From positions 1-13,479 of the forward strand of contig CAZMOK010000071.1 of assembly GCA_964567785.1 (NCBI GenBank): DNA of 13,479 nucleotides, in the 5' to 3' direction. Below the pieces are notes generated by a model. It searched no databases, had not been told where the DNA came from, and worked only from the letters and a program-made list of their open reading frames with translations. Made by a program: the position numbers and the translations under genes. Of this stretch, positions 6,404 to 13,479 are shown piece by piece; the first letter of the stretch is position 1, and each line of letters starts with the position of its first letter. Source of the DNA: CAZMOK01 sp964567785 (GTDB taxonomy: Bacteria > Bacteroidota > Bacteroidia > Bacteroidales > JAGOPY01).

Positions 6404-7206
6404 AAACAATTATTGTAACAGGGGGCAACAGGGGAATAGGCCTCGAAATATGCCGGCAACTGAGTGAGCTCGGCCATACGGTCATATTAGGCTCACGAAA
6501 CGTCCAAAAAGGTGAGGAAGCAGCCGGTACCCTGAATGAAAACGTAATAGTTAAAAAACTCGACGTAACGCAAGAAGATGATATCTTAAGCTTGTTCGAT
6601 TTTGTATCGGGACAATTCGGAAAGCTCGATGTCCTGATCAATAACGCCGGCATCAACAAGGTACCCGGGACTACAGAAAACAAACTGCTCGACAGGGTCA
6701 AGAATATCGCCGAAAAAAACATGGGCGGCGCCAGGAAAATCGGTAAAAAGATCTTACCCTTTCTGAGGAACACCGGCCTGGTATCGAAAAGAAAAAATGT
6801 AGCCGACGTCCCTGTGGATAATGTCAAAACCGTATTGGATGTGAACCTCTACGGCCCCTGGCGTATGATGCAGGTTTTTCTACCCCTGCTTCAGCAGAGC
6901 GATGATGGCAGGATCATCAACATGAGCAGCGGCATGGGTGAAATCAGCAGGCTCTCGGGCGATTACCCTGAATACAGGCTTTCAAAAACAGCTCTTAATG
7001 CCGTTACCCTGATGCTTTCGAAGCAAATACAGGATGATGGGATAAAGGTTAATGCCATGTGCCCCGGTTGGGTGAAAACAGATATGGGCGGACCGGATGC
7101 ACACAGGGACGTTAGCCAGGGGGCGGATACCGCAGTCTGGTTATCGACAGAGGATAAGATCCCTACCGGCAAATTTTTCAGGGACAGAAAAGAAATTAAC
7201 TGGTAA
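6400..7206 (+). CDS. Carbonyl-reductase-like short-chain dehydrogenase (SDR)
   Basis: An NAD(P)H-dependent oxidoreductase of the classical SDR fold, 268 residues. Visible motifs: TGGNRGIG (7-14) for the cofactor, LDV (54-56), NNAG (81-84), the active-site Asn in DVNLYG (N149), Ser in NMSSG (S176 or S177), and YRLSK with catalytic Y192 and K196, then CPGWVKTDM (221-229). The opening and the PGWVKTDMGGP stretch resemble carbonyl reductases of the CBR1/plant type more than FabG. SRN at 32-34 after the second strand would suit NADPH, an inference. Between NNAG and the catalytic segment it carries about 45 extra, lysine-rich residues (about 88-135), an insertion also seen in some plant carbonyl and salutaridine reductases. 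It overlaps the preceding gene by four bases and is followed after 17 bases by the second B12-radical SAM gene. It probably reduces a ketone or aldehyde intermediate of the cassette. Confidence 0.9.
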   Translation: MKTIIVTGGNRGIGLEICRQLSELGHTVILGSRNVQKGEEAAGTLNENVIVKKLDVTQEDDILSLFDFVSGQFGKLDVLINNAGINKVPGTTENKLLDRVKNIAEKNMGGARKIGKKILPFLRNTGLVSKRKNVADVPVDNVKTVLDVNLYGPWRMMQVFLPLLQQSDDGRIINMSSGMGEISRLSGDYPEYRLSKTALNAVTLMLSKQIQDDGIKVNAMCPGWVKTDMGGPDAHRDVSQGADTAVWLSTEDKIPTGKFFRDRKEINW

Positions 7207-7223
7207 CCAACTATTCGTTTGCC

Positions 7224-8624
7224 ATGAAGATTGGTTTCATTTTTCCTAACAAAGACAGAAGGTACAGAACGATCCACCTGGGCCTCGCGTATCTTGCCTC
7301 CTATGCCAGGCAGTTCCACGACGACCTGGAGTTCCGTGTGCTCGATACCAGGGTAGCCTCATCCAAAGAAACCAAAATGTTCTTCAAAAATGAATTTGAC
7401 CTCATCGGTATCACAGTTTTTTCGCCTGTATATTTCGAAGTCAAAAACCTTTTCAACAAGATCAGGAAGGAACATCCGGAAACACCTGTATGCCTCGGAG
7501 GACCATATGTTACCACGATGCGCGAGGAGATCTTTGAGGAAACCCCTGCCGATTTTGCCGTTTACGGGGAAGGTGAAATCACTTTTTCAGAGCTTATTTC
7601 CCATCTGAAAGGCGAAAGAAAGCTGGAAAACATCAAAGGTCTCATGTTCCGGAACGGGAACGGCAAACCTGTTGTGAATCCTTCAAGGGAAAAGATAAAA
7701 GACCTGAATGAACTACCCCTTCCTGCCTACGACATTTTCCCGATGGGAAGGTACCCGCTGCACAGGATGGTCACAAGCCGCGGCTGTCCTTATGGCTGTG
7801 CCTGGTGCAATTCCAGCTCGATATGGGACCAGACCTACAGGACCACAGATCCGGAAAAGATGGTGGAAGAGATAGAGTTCCTGATCAGGAATTACGGCAA
7901 GAAGATCTTTGTATTCGGCGATAACAGCTTCAATATAGACCTTGCCAGGGTAGAAAGGTTTTGCGACCTGTTGCTTGAGAAGAAGATCGACATTCTCTGG
8001 TCAGTTTCCCTCAGGGCCGATATCATGACCCCTGAAGCAGCACGAAAAATGCGGAAAGCAGGCTGCTACAACGTGTCGATAGGAATTGAATCTGCAAATG
8101 ATGACATCCTAGGGAAAATAGGTAAAGGGACTACGATCGAAAAAATATCGGAAGGCATTAAAATACTGCAGGATGCAGGGATAGAGATCATGTCGCAGTA
8201 TGTGATGGGAAGTCCTGGGGAAACACTTGAAACCATTAAAGAGTCTATTGAGTTTGCAAAGAAGGTACGGTGTGATTATACAAATTTCTATGCCATTCTG
8301 CCTTACAAAGGAACTGCCCAGTGGGATTATGTTAAGAACAACGGTAAACTGCTGGTTGATAAGATCCACGATTTCCACTCCATTAAACCGAGAATTGTAT
8401 TTGAAACCCCCGAATTCCCCTACGAAGACCGGTTAACGGCCCTGAAGCTGGTCAAAAAGCAGGGATACTACAGCAACCAGGACAAAAAGAACTGGATGTT
8501 CGACTTTGCCAAGGAAACTTCAAGGAAGATACAGGAGCTGCTCCCCGAAGAGGTGGGTAACAGGTTATACATGATCCTGAAATCAATATACCGGCTCAAA
8601 GTCATCAAGAAAAACAATAAATAG
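7224..8624 (+). CDS. B12-binding domain radical SAM protein (BchE/HpnJ-like class)
   Basis: A second radical SAM enzyme with an N-terminal cobalamin-binding-type domain, 466 residues. The N-terminal region (about 1-130) has the usual order: FPNKDRRYRTIHLGLAYLAS, a DLIGITVFSP strand (59-68), CLGGPYVT (90-97) and YGEGE (114-118). The radical SAM domain starts near 180 with C188, C192 and C195 (SRGCPYGCAWC), then FGDNSF (231-236) and IGIES (286-290). The C-terminal part (about 380-466) is helical and basic. The DxHxxG histidine that ligates cobalamin is not evident, so true B12 dependence is uncertain. Known relatives of this broad group include the Mg-protoporphyrin cyclase BchE, hopanoid HpnJ and various antibiotic C-methylases. 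Its place between an SDR and a glycosyltransferase suggests methylation or rearrangement of a sugar, lipid or other small molecule. The class call is firm; the reaction is unknown. Confidence 0.88.
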   Translation: MKIGFIFPNKDRRYRTIHLGLAYLASYARQFHDDLEFRVLDTRVASSKETKMFFKNEFDLIGITVFSPVYFEVKNLFNKIRKEHPETPVCLGGPYVTTMREEIFEETPADFAVYGEGEITFSELISHLKGERKLENIKGLMFRNGNGKPVVNPSREKIKDLNELPLPAYDIFPMGRYPLHRMVTSRGCPYGCAWCNSSSIWDQTYRTTDPEKMVEEIEFLIRNYGKKIFVFGDNSFNIDLARVERFCDLLLEKKIDILWSVSLRADIMTPEAARKMRKAGCYNVSIGIESANDDILGKIGKGTTIEKISEGIKILQDAGIEIMSQYVMGSPGETLETIKESIEFAKKVRCDYTNFYAILPYKGTAQWDYVKNNGKLLVDKIHDFHSIKPRIVFETPEFPYEDRLTALKLVKKQGYYSNQDKKNWMFDFAKETSRKIQELLPEEVGNRLYMILKSIYRLKVIKKNNK

Positions 8625-8645
8625 TTACGGGAAGATAAACCAGTA

Positions 8646-9788
8646 ATGACGATCATATACATAATAACCGGTTCACTCATACTCCTCTACCTTGCACACC
8701 CTTTTTTGCTGAGGGCTTTCCCTGCTGCAGACCCGGGCAGGAAGGAATGTGAGGGAATAGATGCCGTTTCTGTTATTCTTCTCTCCCGCAACGGAAAAAA
8801 ATACCTGGAGGAAAAGATAAGGTTCATCCTCCGTGAGTTGGCCCTGTTCAACAACGCGGAACTTATTGTAATTGATGATTCCAGTACCGATGGCAGCCGG
8901 GAAGTATTGAGGGAATTTGAAAATCAGGATACTATTAAGATCCTATTCAAAAAAGAGCATAAAGGCATCCCCCATACGATGAACATGGGAGTGGAAATTG
9001 CGAAATACCCCTATGTAGTTTTCTGCGACCAGCGGCAGGACCTTTCAGACGGTATCCTCAGGAAAATAACAGAACCCCTGAAATATGAGAATACCGGTGC
9101 CGTCTCCGCCTGCATTTCACACCTCGACAAGAGCGGCTGTTGCTCGTGGATCAGAAAATTTGAAAACCTGATAAAATCAAGACAAAGCCAGACCGGCAGC
9201 CTCATCGGGGTTTACGGTCCGCTCTATGCCATAAAAAAGAAATGCTTCACCCCTATCCCTGAGGACATAATACTTGACGACCTTTACCTGAGTTTGAGTA
9301 TTTTGAGGACCCGGTCAGTACTTCTAAACAGTGATTGTACGATAAGGGATGAAAATTTCTCCTCGCTCAACACCCCGGGCAGGGCAAAAAGATACCTTGA
9401 GGGTTTTTTCCAGTTACTCAGGAAGAACGGCCCTGTGAGGGCACTTGGGGCCAAACACCTATTTATGCTGTTCTGGCACAAATACATGCGGTTATTGTTT
9501 CCCTTACTTTTATTACTCAGTTATGTGGTCACAGCCATCAGGGCGCTCGAAAGTACGGCTTACCTCATCGCATTCGGGATCATTACACTGGCCGGGATTA
9601 TTTTGCTTGTTCCGGGTGCTTTCGGGCAGGAGAACCGGCTCAGGGGCATCATCAATATCAATATCTGGTACCTGGTAAGCCTGCCGGTGGTACTTTTCAG
9701 GAAAACCCGGCTTAGAAAAATGCTGAGGCCTGCAGGAAAAACGGGGGCTGTTAATTTGAAGAAGAAACTTGAAACTGATATCAGCTAA
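8646..9788 (+). CDS. Membrane-anchored family 2 glycosyltransferase
   Basis: An inverting GT2 enzyme, 380 residues, that would transfer a sugar from a nucleotide donor at the cytoplasmic face of the membrane. It has one N-terminal membrane segment (about 3-23), a GT-A domain with VILLSRNG (43-50), IDDSSTDGS (76-84), CDQRQD at 127-132 in place of the usual DxD, VYGPLYAIKK (189-198), LDDLYL (210-215) supplying the probable catalytic acidic residue, and GRAKRY (245-250), matching the R/Q-xx-R-W/Y motif of processive or polyprenyl-using GT2 enzymes. Hydrophobic C-terminal segments lie near 282-300, 306-325 and 338-355. The architecture resembles hyaluronan/chitin-synthase-like and ceramide-glucosyltransferase-like proteins rather than soluble rhamnosyltransferases. 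It starts 21 bases after the B12-radical SAM gene and ends 19 bases before the aminotransferase ATG, so it is part of the same operon. Acceptor unknown. Confidence 0.88.
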   Translation: MTIIYIITGSLILLYLAHPFLLRAFPAADPGRKECEGIDAVSVILLSRNGKKYLEEKIRFILRELALFNNAELIVIDDSSTDGSREVLREFENQDTIKILFKKEHKGIPHTMNMGVEIAKYPYVVFCDQRQDLSDGILRKITEPLKYENTGAVSACISHLDKSGCCSWIRKFENLIKSRQSQTGSLIGVYGPLYAIKKKCFTPIPEDIILDDLYLSLSILRTRSVLLNSDCTIRDENFSSLNTPGRAKRYLEGFFQLLRKNGPVRALGAKHLFMLFWHKYMRLLFPLLLLLSYVVTAIRALESTAYLIAFGIITLAGIILLVPGAFGQENRLRGIININIWYLVSLPVVLFRKTRLRKMLRPAGKTGAVNLKKKLETDIS

Positions 9789-9807
9789 AGTGAATAAAAT
9801 ACTGACG

Positions 9808-10893
9808 ATGCGGCCATTTATGCCCCCCAGGGAAGCGCTGGAACCTTACCTGCGGAAAATATGGGGTTCCAGGTGGCTCACTAACGGTGGTTCCATCCAT
9901 AAAGAGCTTGAAGCTAAACTGTGCGATCACCTGGAGGTTGAATATATCTCCCTGGTATCCAGTGGTACCCTGGCCCTCACCCTTGCCTTAAAGTCACTGG
10001 ACCTGGAAGGGGAAGTAATAACCACACCTTTTACTTCTGTGGCTACAGCACAGGCCATACACTGGAATGGCCTTGAACCGGTATTTGTCGATATTAATGA
10101 AGAAGACCTCAATATAGATCCTTATGAAATTGAGAAGGCCATCACACCGGCAACAAGCGCCATCCTGCCGGTTCATATTTATGGCAACCCATGCAATGTT
10201 GAAAAGATTGAAGCACTTGCCGTGAAATACAACCTCAAAGTTATCTATGACGCAGCCCATTGCTTTGGTGTTAAAAAAGAGGGTTCTTCCTTGCTGAACC
10301 GGGGCGACCTGTCAGTACTGAGCCTGCATGCCACAAAAGTGTTCAATTGCATTGAAGGAGGTGCGGTCATTTGCCACGACCTCAAAACCAAGAATTTGAT
10401 CGACGGCCTCAGGAATTCAGGTATCGGGCCGGACGGTGAATTAACAGGATTCGGCCTGAATGCAAAAATGAACGAATTTCAAGCTGCCTACGGCCTGGTT
10501 CATTTGAAGTACATCGACCAGGTGACAGAAGGCCGGAAGAAAGCAACCCTCAGATACAGGGAGCTTCTGTCAGGTATCCCCGGTTTGAGAGTGATCACTG
10601 AACCCGAAAATGTAGAACCTAATTACACTTATTTACCGGTAGTTATTGATCCGGATATTTTCGGAACAGCACGTGATGAAGTGGCCCGACATTTGGAATT
10701 GAATAACATCCAGGCCAAGACCTATTTCCATCCGCTTGTATCATCCTACCCACTATTCAGCGGGCATGAGAAGAAATCGTTTCCTGTGGCCGGGAAAACA
10801 GCAGATAACATTTTATGCCTCCCGCTGTACCATGACATCACCGGTGAAGAGATCGACAGGGTTGTCGGTGTGATAACAGGGTCAAAAAACTGA
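9808..10893 (+). CDS. DegT/DnrJ/EryC1/StrS-family sugar aminotransferase
   Basis: A PLP-dependent enzyme that typically aminates a keto sugar bound to a nucleotide, using glutamate. The 361 residues show the expected features: WLTNGG (23-28), the phosphate-binding SSGTLAL (51-57), TTPFTSVATAQAI (72-84), YDAAH with D148 contacting the PLP ring nitrogen, SLHATKVFN with Schiff-base lysine K177, EGGAV (183-187), and a C-terminal substrate segment around FHPL (307-310). HATK rather than the more usual HxxK variants recalls VioA/FdtB-type enzymes, but the sugar cannot be read from sequence alone. A TTG at 9769 inside the preceding gene and a GTG at 9790 are also in frame; ATG 9808 is chosen because homologues begin only a few residues before the FxPP motif, although GTG 9790 remains plausible. 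Last gene of the cassette. Only 43 bases separate it from the convergent protease gene, and no clear terminator is visible there. Confidence 0.92.
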   Translation: MRPFMPPREALEPYLRKIWGSRWLTNGGSIHKELEAKLCDHLEVEYISLVSSGTLALTLALKSLDLEGEVITTPFTSVATAQAIHWNGLEPVFVDINEEDLNIDPYEIEKAITPATSAILPVHIYGNPCNVEKIEALAVKYNLKVIYDAAHCFGVKKEGSSLLNRGDLSVLSLHATKVFNCIEGGAVICHDLKTKNLIDGLRNSGIGPDGELTGFGLNAKMNEFQAAYGLVHLKYIDQVTEGRKKATLRYRELLSGIPGLRVITEPENVEPNYTYLPVVIDPDIFGTARDEVARHLELNNIQAKTYFHPLVSSYPLFSGHEKKSFPVAGKTADNILCLPLYHDITGEEIDRVVGVITGSKN

Positions 10894-10936
10894 ACGACCT
10901 TTACCGGGTAATGGCAGACTGACATCCATCAGGCCT

Positions 10937-13405
10937 TTACCTGCCTGCCACAAAGATCTTAGTTGCAGTAACAGTGTTTCCGGTCCTGAGCACGCAAACA
11001 TAAATGCCGTTTTCCACTTTGGTCCCGGAATCATCAGTTCCGTCCCAGTTAACGGTCTTCACCCCGGCCGTTTGTTTATTATCAGCAAGCGACCTGATCT
11101 TTCTGCCCTGAAGGTCATAGATCATGATCGATACCTGCATGGTTTCGGCAAGCTCGTAACTTATGGATGTCTGCGAGACGAACGGATTAGGGTAGCTGCT
11201 GACCGAAGCCTGTGTTTCAGGTTCAATTTCTGCGATGCCTACTGTAACATCCTCGATACCCATTATCCTGACATCATCGATATTCCAGCCGCAGTACCTC
11301 CAGCCACCATCGGTTGTGCCCATGGTCCAGCGCAAATAAACCATTTCCCGGTCAGAAGCTACCGAGGAGATATCCAGCACCACTTCATCCCATGAACCGC
11401 CGACATATTCAGCATCGTTGCTCCAGAGGTTGGTCCAGTTTTCACCGTCGGTGCTGATCCTTATGTGGGCATGGTCGTACTCGGGCACTTCAACGCCCAG
11501 CCACCTCCTGAATTCCACTTGCAGGCCGTACAGACCGGAGCAGTCAATGGCCGTAGTGGTGAGATGCATTTCATCCAGTCCGTTGGGATAGTCACCCTGC
11601 AGGTTGTAGCCATAAACATGATCACCTGTGAAACCGCTTGTTGGATCAGGATATCCATGTTCACCACCCAGTCCTGCCGGCTGGCCAAAGGCCCAGTCAC
11701 CTTCCGTATCCCAGCCCGGGTCTTCATTCAACGTCCATTCAAACTTCACAGTGCGCTCCCCAACCAAAAGGACAATATCCCTTTCCGTATCGCCAACATG
11801 ATCGGTTGTGTTCACAAACTGCAGGGCTGTGGGGTAAGCGCCTTCTAGCAGGCTGGCGGCATTCGAATTCACCTCTGCGGAAATTTCAGCAGTTTCCCCG
11901 CCGTCGAGCGTTCCCTGTGAGGGCCCGGTAATGGTCAGCCAGTCGACCAGCGGATCATTTATCACTTCGTATTCAAATGGGGTTACTCCCCTGTTCTCAA
12001 TGGTGAAGACCATTTCGGCGGGATCAAAAGGTCCGCCTTCTTCCCCGTGTGGCTCGAAATCCTGGCCCGGGCTTACCTTCATCCCTGTCATACCCGCCAG
12101 CACTTTCACGCAGAAATTACCTGTATGCAGAAAGCCCGAGGGATCATCATAATCGTAAAAGTCGAGCCATTCGTCGTCGGGCATGTAATAACTTTCGTCC
12201 GGGTTGGCTGCCGACTCAACAATTGTACGGTATTTGGCGCCGAGCAGCACGGGTACGTCCGATGTCCTGTCGTAAGAATAACCCCCATCAGAGAGTGAAA
12301 GGTAGACGTAAAAGTCCTCCCCTTCGCTCACTGTGACAAAATCATCCAGGTCGAGGGTATGAAGCCCCCTGGTTTCGAGCGTTCCGCTTATCTGGGAAAG
12401 TTCATTTTCCAGTTGCCCGTCGATGAAATCATCATAAATGACCAGCATATAGTCAACATCATCGGCAGCAGTGTAAAAATTCACAGCTTTCAGCAATTCA
12501 TCACCCCCGGCGATGAACTTATTGAAAACCCCGTTTACCTCCTCAAGAACATCACGGTTGCCGTGATAGTCATGGTAATATACATATTCATACTGCATGG
12601 GTTCCACATTCCTGAAAGTGATGGCGCCCATTTCCGGATGATGTCCGCAATGCTTGTCGTAGTAAGAGATCCAGAAATAACCGTCGAGGCCCCAATCTTC
12701 TCCCCATGAATTCTTGCAGAGCCATGCACCCGGTTGCGGGGCCTGTGTCACCTTGTTGTCATCCCATCCCACGATCGCAATGGCGTGGTTTGGGTCTGCA
12801 GATGAGCCGGGAGGTTGATAATGGATGTAATTATTGTTTATGAAGGAGCTGCTATAGCACATGCAGGTACCCATCACCCCGTAGTCGATAATGTATTGCT
12901 TTAACTGATCGATATTTTCGAGGTCATCCCCTACCGTCATCCACTCAACGTCGCGCGGATAATAGTAATGGTAGCTGTCGAGATGGCGGGCGGGCGGCGT
13001 GCTGTAGGATTGTCCGTCGATATCCCTCACAGCGCCCTCGCCCCTTGAGAGGTAGGCTGACGTGACCAGGTAGTCGCCGCCCTGGTGGACTTCCAGGCCG
13101 CTGCCTGAGGGCGGGTCGATATCGTCGTTGTTATGGTCGTTGAACCCATTCCACCAGTCGAGGTGGTATTCGGCCAGGTTGGGTTCACCTTCCTCGCCGG
13201 CTGCTGTCCACACTCCGGTCATCAGCAGGTTGCCTTCCATAGCGGCCATGGCGCCGAACGTCCAGCAGGTACCTCCCTGCTGGCTTTTGACGGAGGTGAC
13301 ATAGTTTTCACCGTTCACATCGCGCAGGTCGTAGGTTTCAGGAAGCTGGGAGTGTAATGAAGAAGTAAGAGCCAATAATGCAAAGAGAGCAAGTAGTTTT
13401 TTCAT
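10937..13405 (-). CDS. Secreted C1A (papain-like) cysteine protease with T9SS sorting domain
   Basis: A large exported protease, 822 residues. A signal peptide (about 1-20, ending SLHSQ) is followed almost at once by the catalytic domain: SQQGGTCWTFGAM with nucleophile C47, NHAIAIVGW with H207, and LCKNSWG with N232. No inhibitory propeptide precedes it. After about residue 270 comes a beta-rich domain like the lectin-like domain found after bacterial C1 peptidases (to about 438), an Ig-like/BACON-like region (about 445-548), a jelly-roll or MAM-like domain ending GWNIDDVRIM (706-715), and the type-A T9SS domain from SYPNPF (737-742) to the terminal AGR, which directs outer-membrane passage and surface attachment. 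It probably digests extracellular protein. A near-identical copy of its last 244 bases lies at 4853-5096. It converges on the aminotransferase gene. The 74 bases upstream show no convincing promoter. Confidence 0.93.
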   Translation of the reverse strand: MKKLLALFALLALTSSLHSQLPETYDLRDVNGENYVTSVKSQQGGTCWTFGAMAAMEGNLLMTGVWTAAGEEGEPNLAEYHLDWWNGFNDHNNDDIDPPSGSGLEVHQGGDYLVTSAYLSRGEGAVRDIDGQSYSTPPARHLDSYHYYYPRDVEWMTVGDDLENIDQLKQYIIDYGVMGTCMCYSSSFINNNYIHYQPPGSSADPNHAIAIVGWDDNKVTQAPQPGAWLCKNSWGEDWGLDGYFWISYYDKHCGHHPEMGAITFRNVEPMQYEYVYYHDYHGNRDVLEEVNGVFNKFIAGGDELLKAVNFYTAADDVDYMLVIYDDFIDGQLENELSQISGTLETRGLHTLDLDDFVTVSEGEDFYVYLSLSDGGYSYDRTSDVPVLLGAKYRTIVESAANPDESYYMPDDEWLDFYDYDDPSGFLHTGNFCVKVLAGMTGMKVSPGQDFEPHGEEGGPFDPAEMVFTIENRGVTPFEYEVINDPLVDWLTITGPSQGTLDGGETAEISAEVNSNAASLLEGAYPTALQFVNTTDHVGDTERDIVLLVGERTVKFEWTLNEDPGWDTEGDWAFGQPAGLGGEHGYPDPTSGFTGDHVYGYNLQGDYPNGLDEMHLTTTAIDCSGLYGLQVEFRRWLGVEVPEYDHAHIRISTDGENWTNLWSNDAEYVGGSWDEVVLDISSVASDREMVYLRWTMGTTDGGWRYCGWNIDDVRIMGIEDVTVGIAEIEPETQASVSSYPNPFVSQTSISYELAETMQVSIMIYDLQGRKIRSLADNKQTAGVKTVNWDGTDDSGTKVENGIYVCVLRTGNTVTATKIFVAGR

Positions 13406-13479
13406 TGTAACAGTGATTGAGTTTTTTCCAATTGCGGTTTACCTTACGAAATTAGGAAAAATGGCAGGCTTAATATCGA

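Noticed and set aside
11461..11931. Several open frames opposite or out of frame with the protease gene
   Set aside because: They overlap a gene with clear catalytic motifs and full-length domain structure, and their translations show low-complexity, frame-shadow composition.
13447..13454. Promoter for the C1A protease on the - strand (TAATTTCG)
   Set aside because: One mismatch to the -7 box and no TTTG at the proper distance upstream.

Overview
The window looks like chromosomal DNA of a free-living or uncultured member of the Bacteroidota, probably near Bacteroidales/Marinilabiliales. The evidence is a secreted protease ending in a type-A type IX secretion (T9SS) sorting domain, one clear Bacteroidetes-type promoter (TTTG ... 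TAnnTTTG), mostly absent Shine-Dalgarno sequences, and moderate GC. No rRNA, tRNA, CRISPR array or intact transposase was found.

Left part (1-4800), all on the + strand: a membrane-anchored LytTR transcription regulator (86-934); a cobalamin-binding radical SAM enzyme with a DUF4070-like C-terminal region (1072-2586), behind its own promoter and ended by a strong hairpin; a 420-base gap holding GACGTC-type palindromes and a possibly structured leader (2780-2909); then a two-gene envelope operon with an OmpA-domain protein (3007-3969) and an unknown exported protein (3979-4788).

Middle (4789-5230): a terminator, a broken 244-base copy of a T9SS C-terminal domain on the - strand, a second copy of the palindromic repeat, and a weak promoter candidate. 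The broken copy is about 93% identical to the 3' end of the protease gene at the right edge and carries an in-frame amber codon.

Right part: five + strand genes packed as one operon (5231-10893): a SPASM-like radical SAM enzyme, a carbonyl-reductase-like SDR, a second B12-type radical SAM enzyme, a membrane GT2 glycosyltransferase and a DegT/StrS sugar aminotransferase. Together they look like a small biosynthetic cassette that builds and transfers an unusual amino-sugar or tailors a glycolipid or other small molecule; the product is not known to me. Convergent to it, on the - strand, is an 822-residue secreted C1A (papain-like) cysteine protease (10937-13405).

The best candidate for something undescribed is the five-gene cassette. 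The palindromic repeat family with its adjoining gene scrap, and the leader before the OmpA gene, come next.
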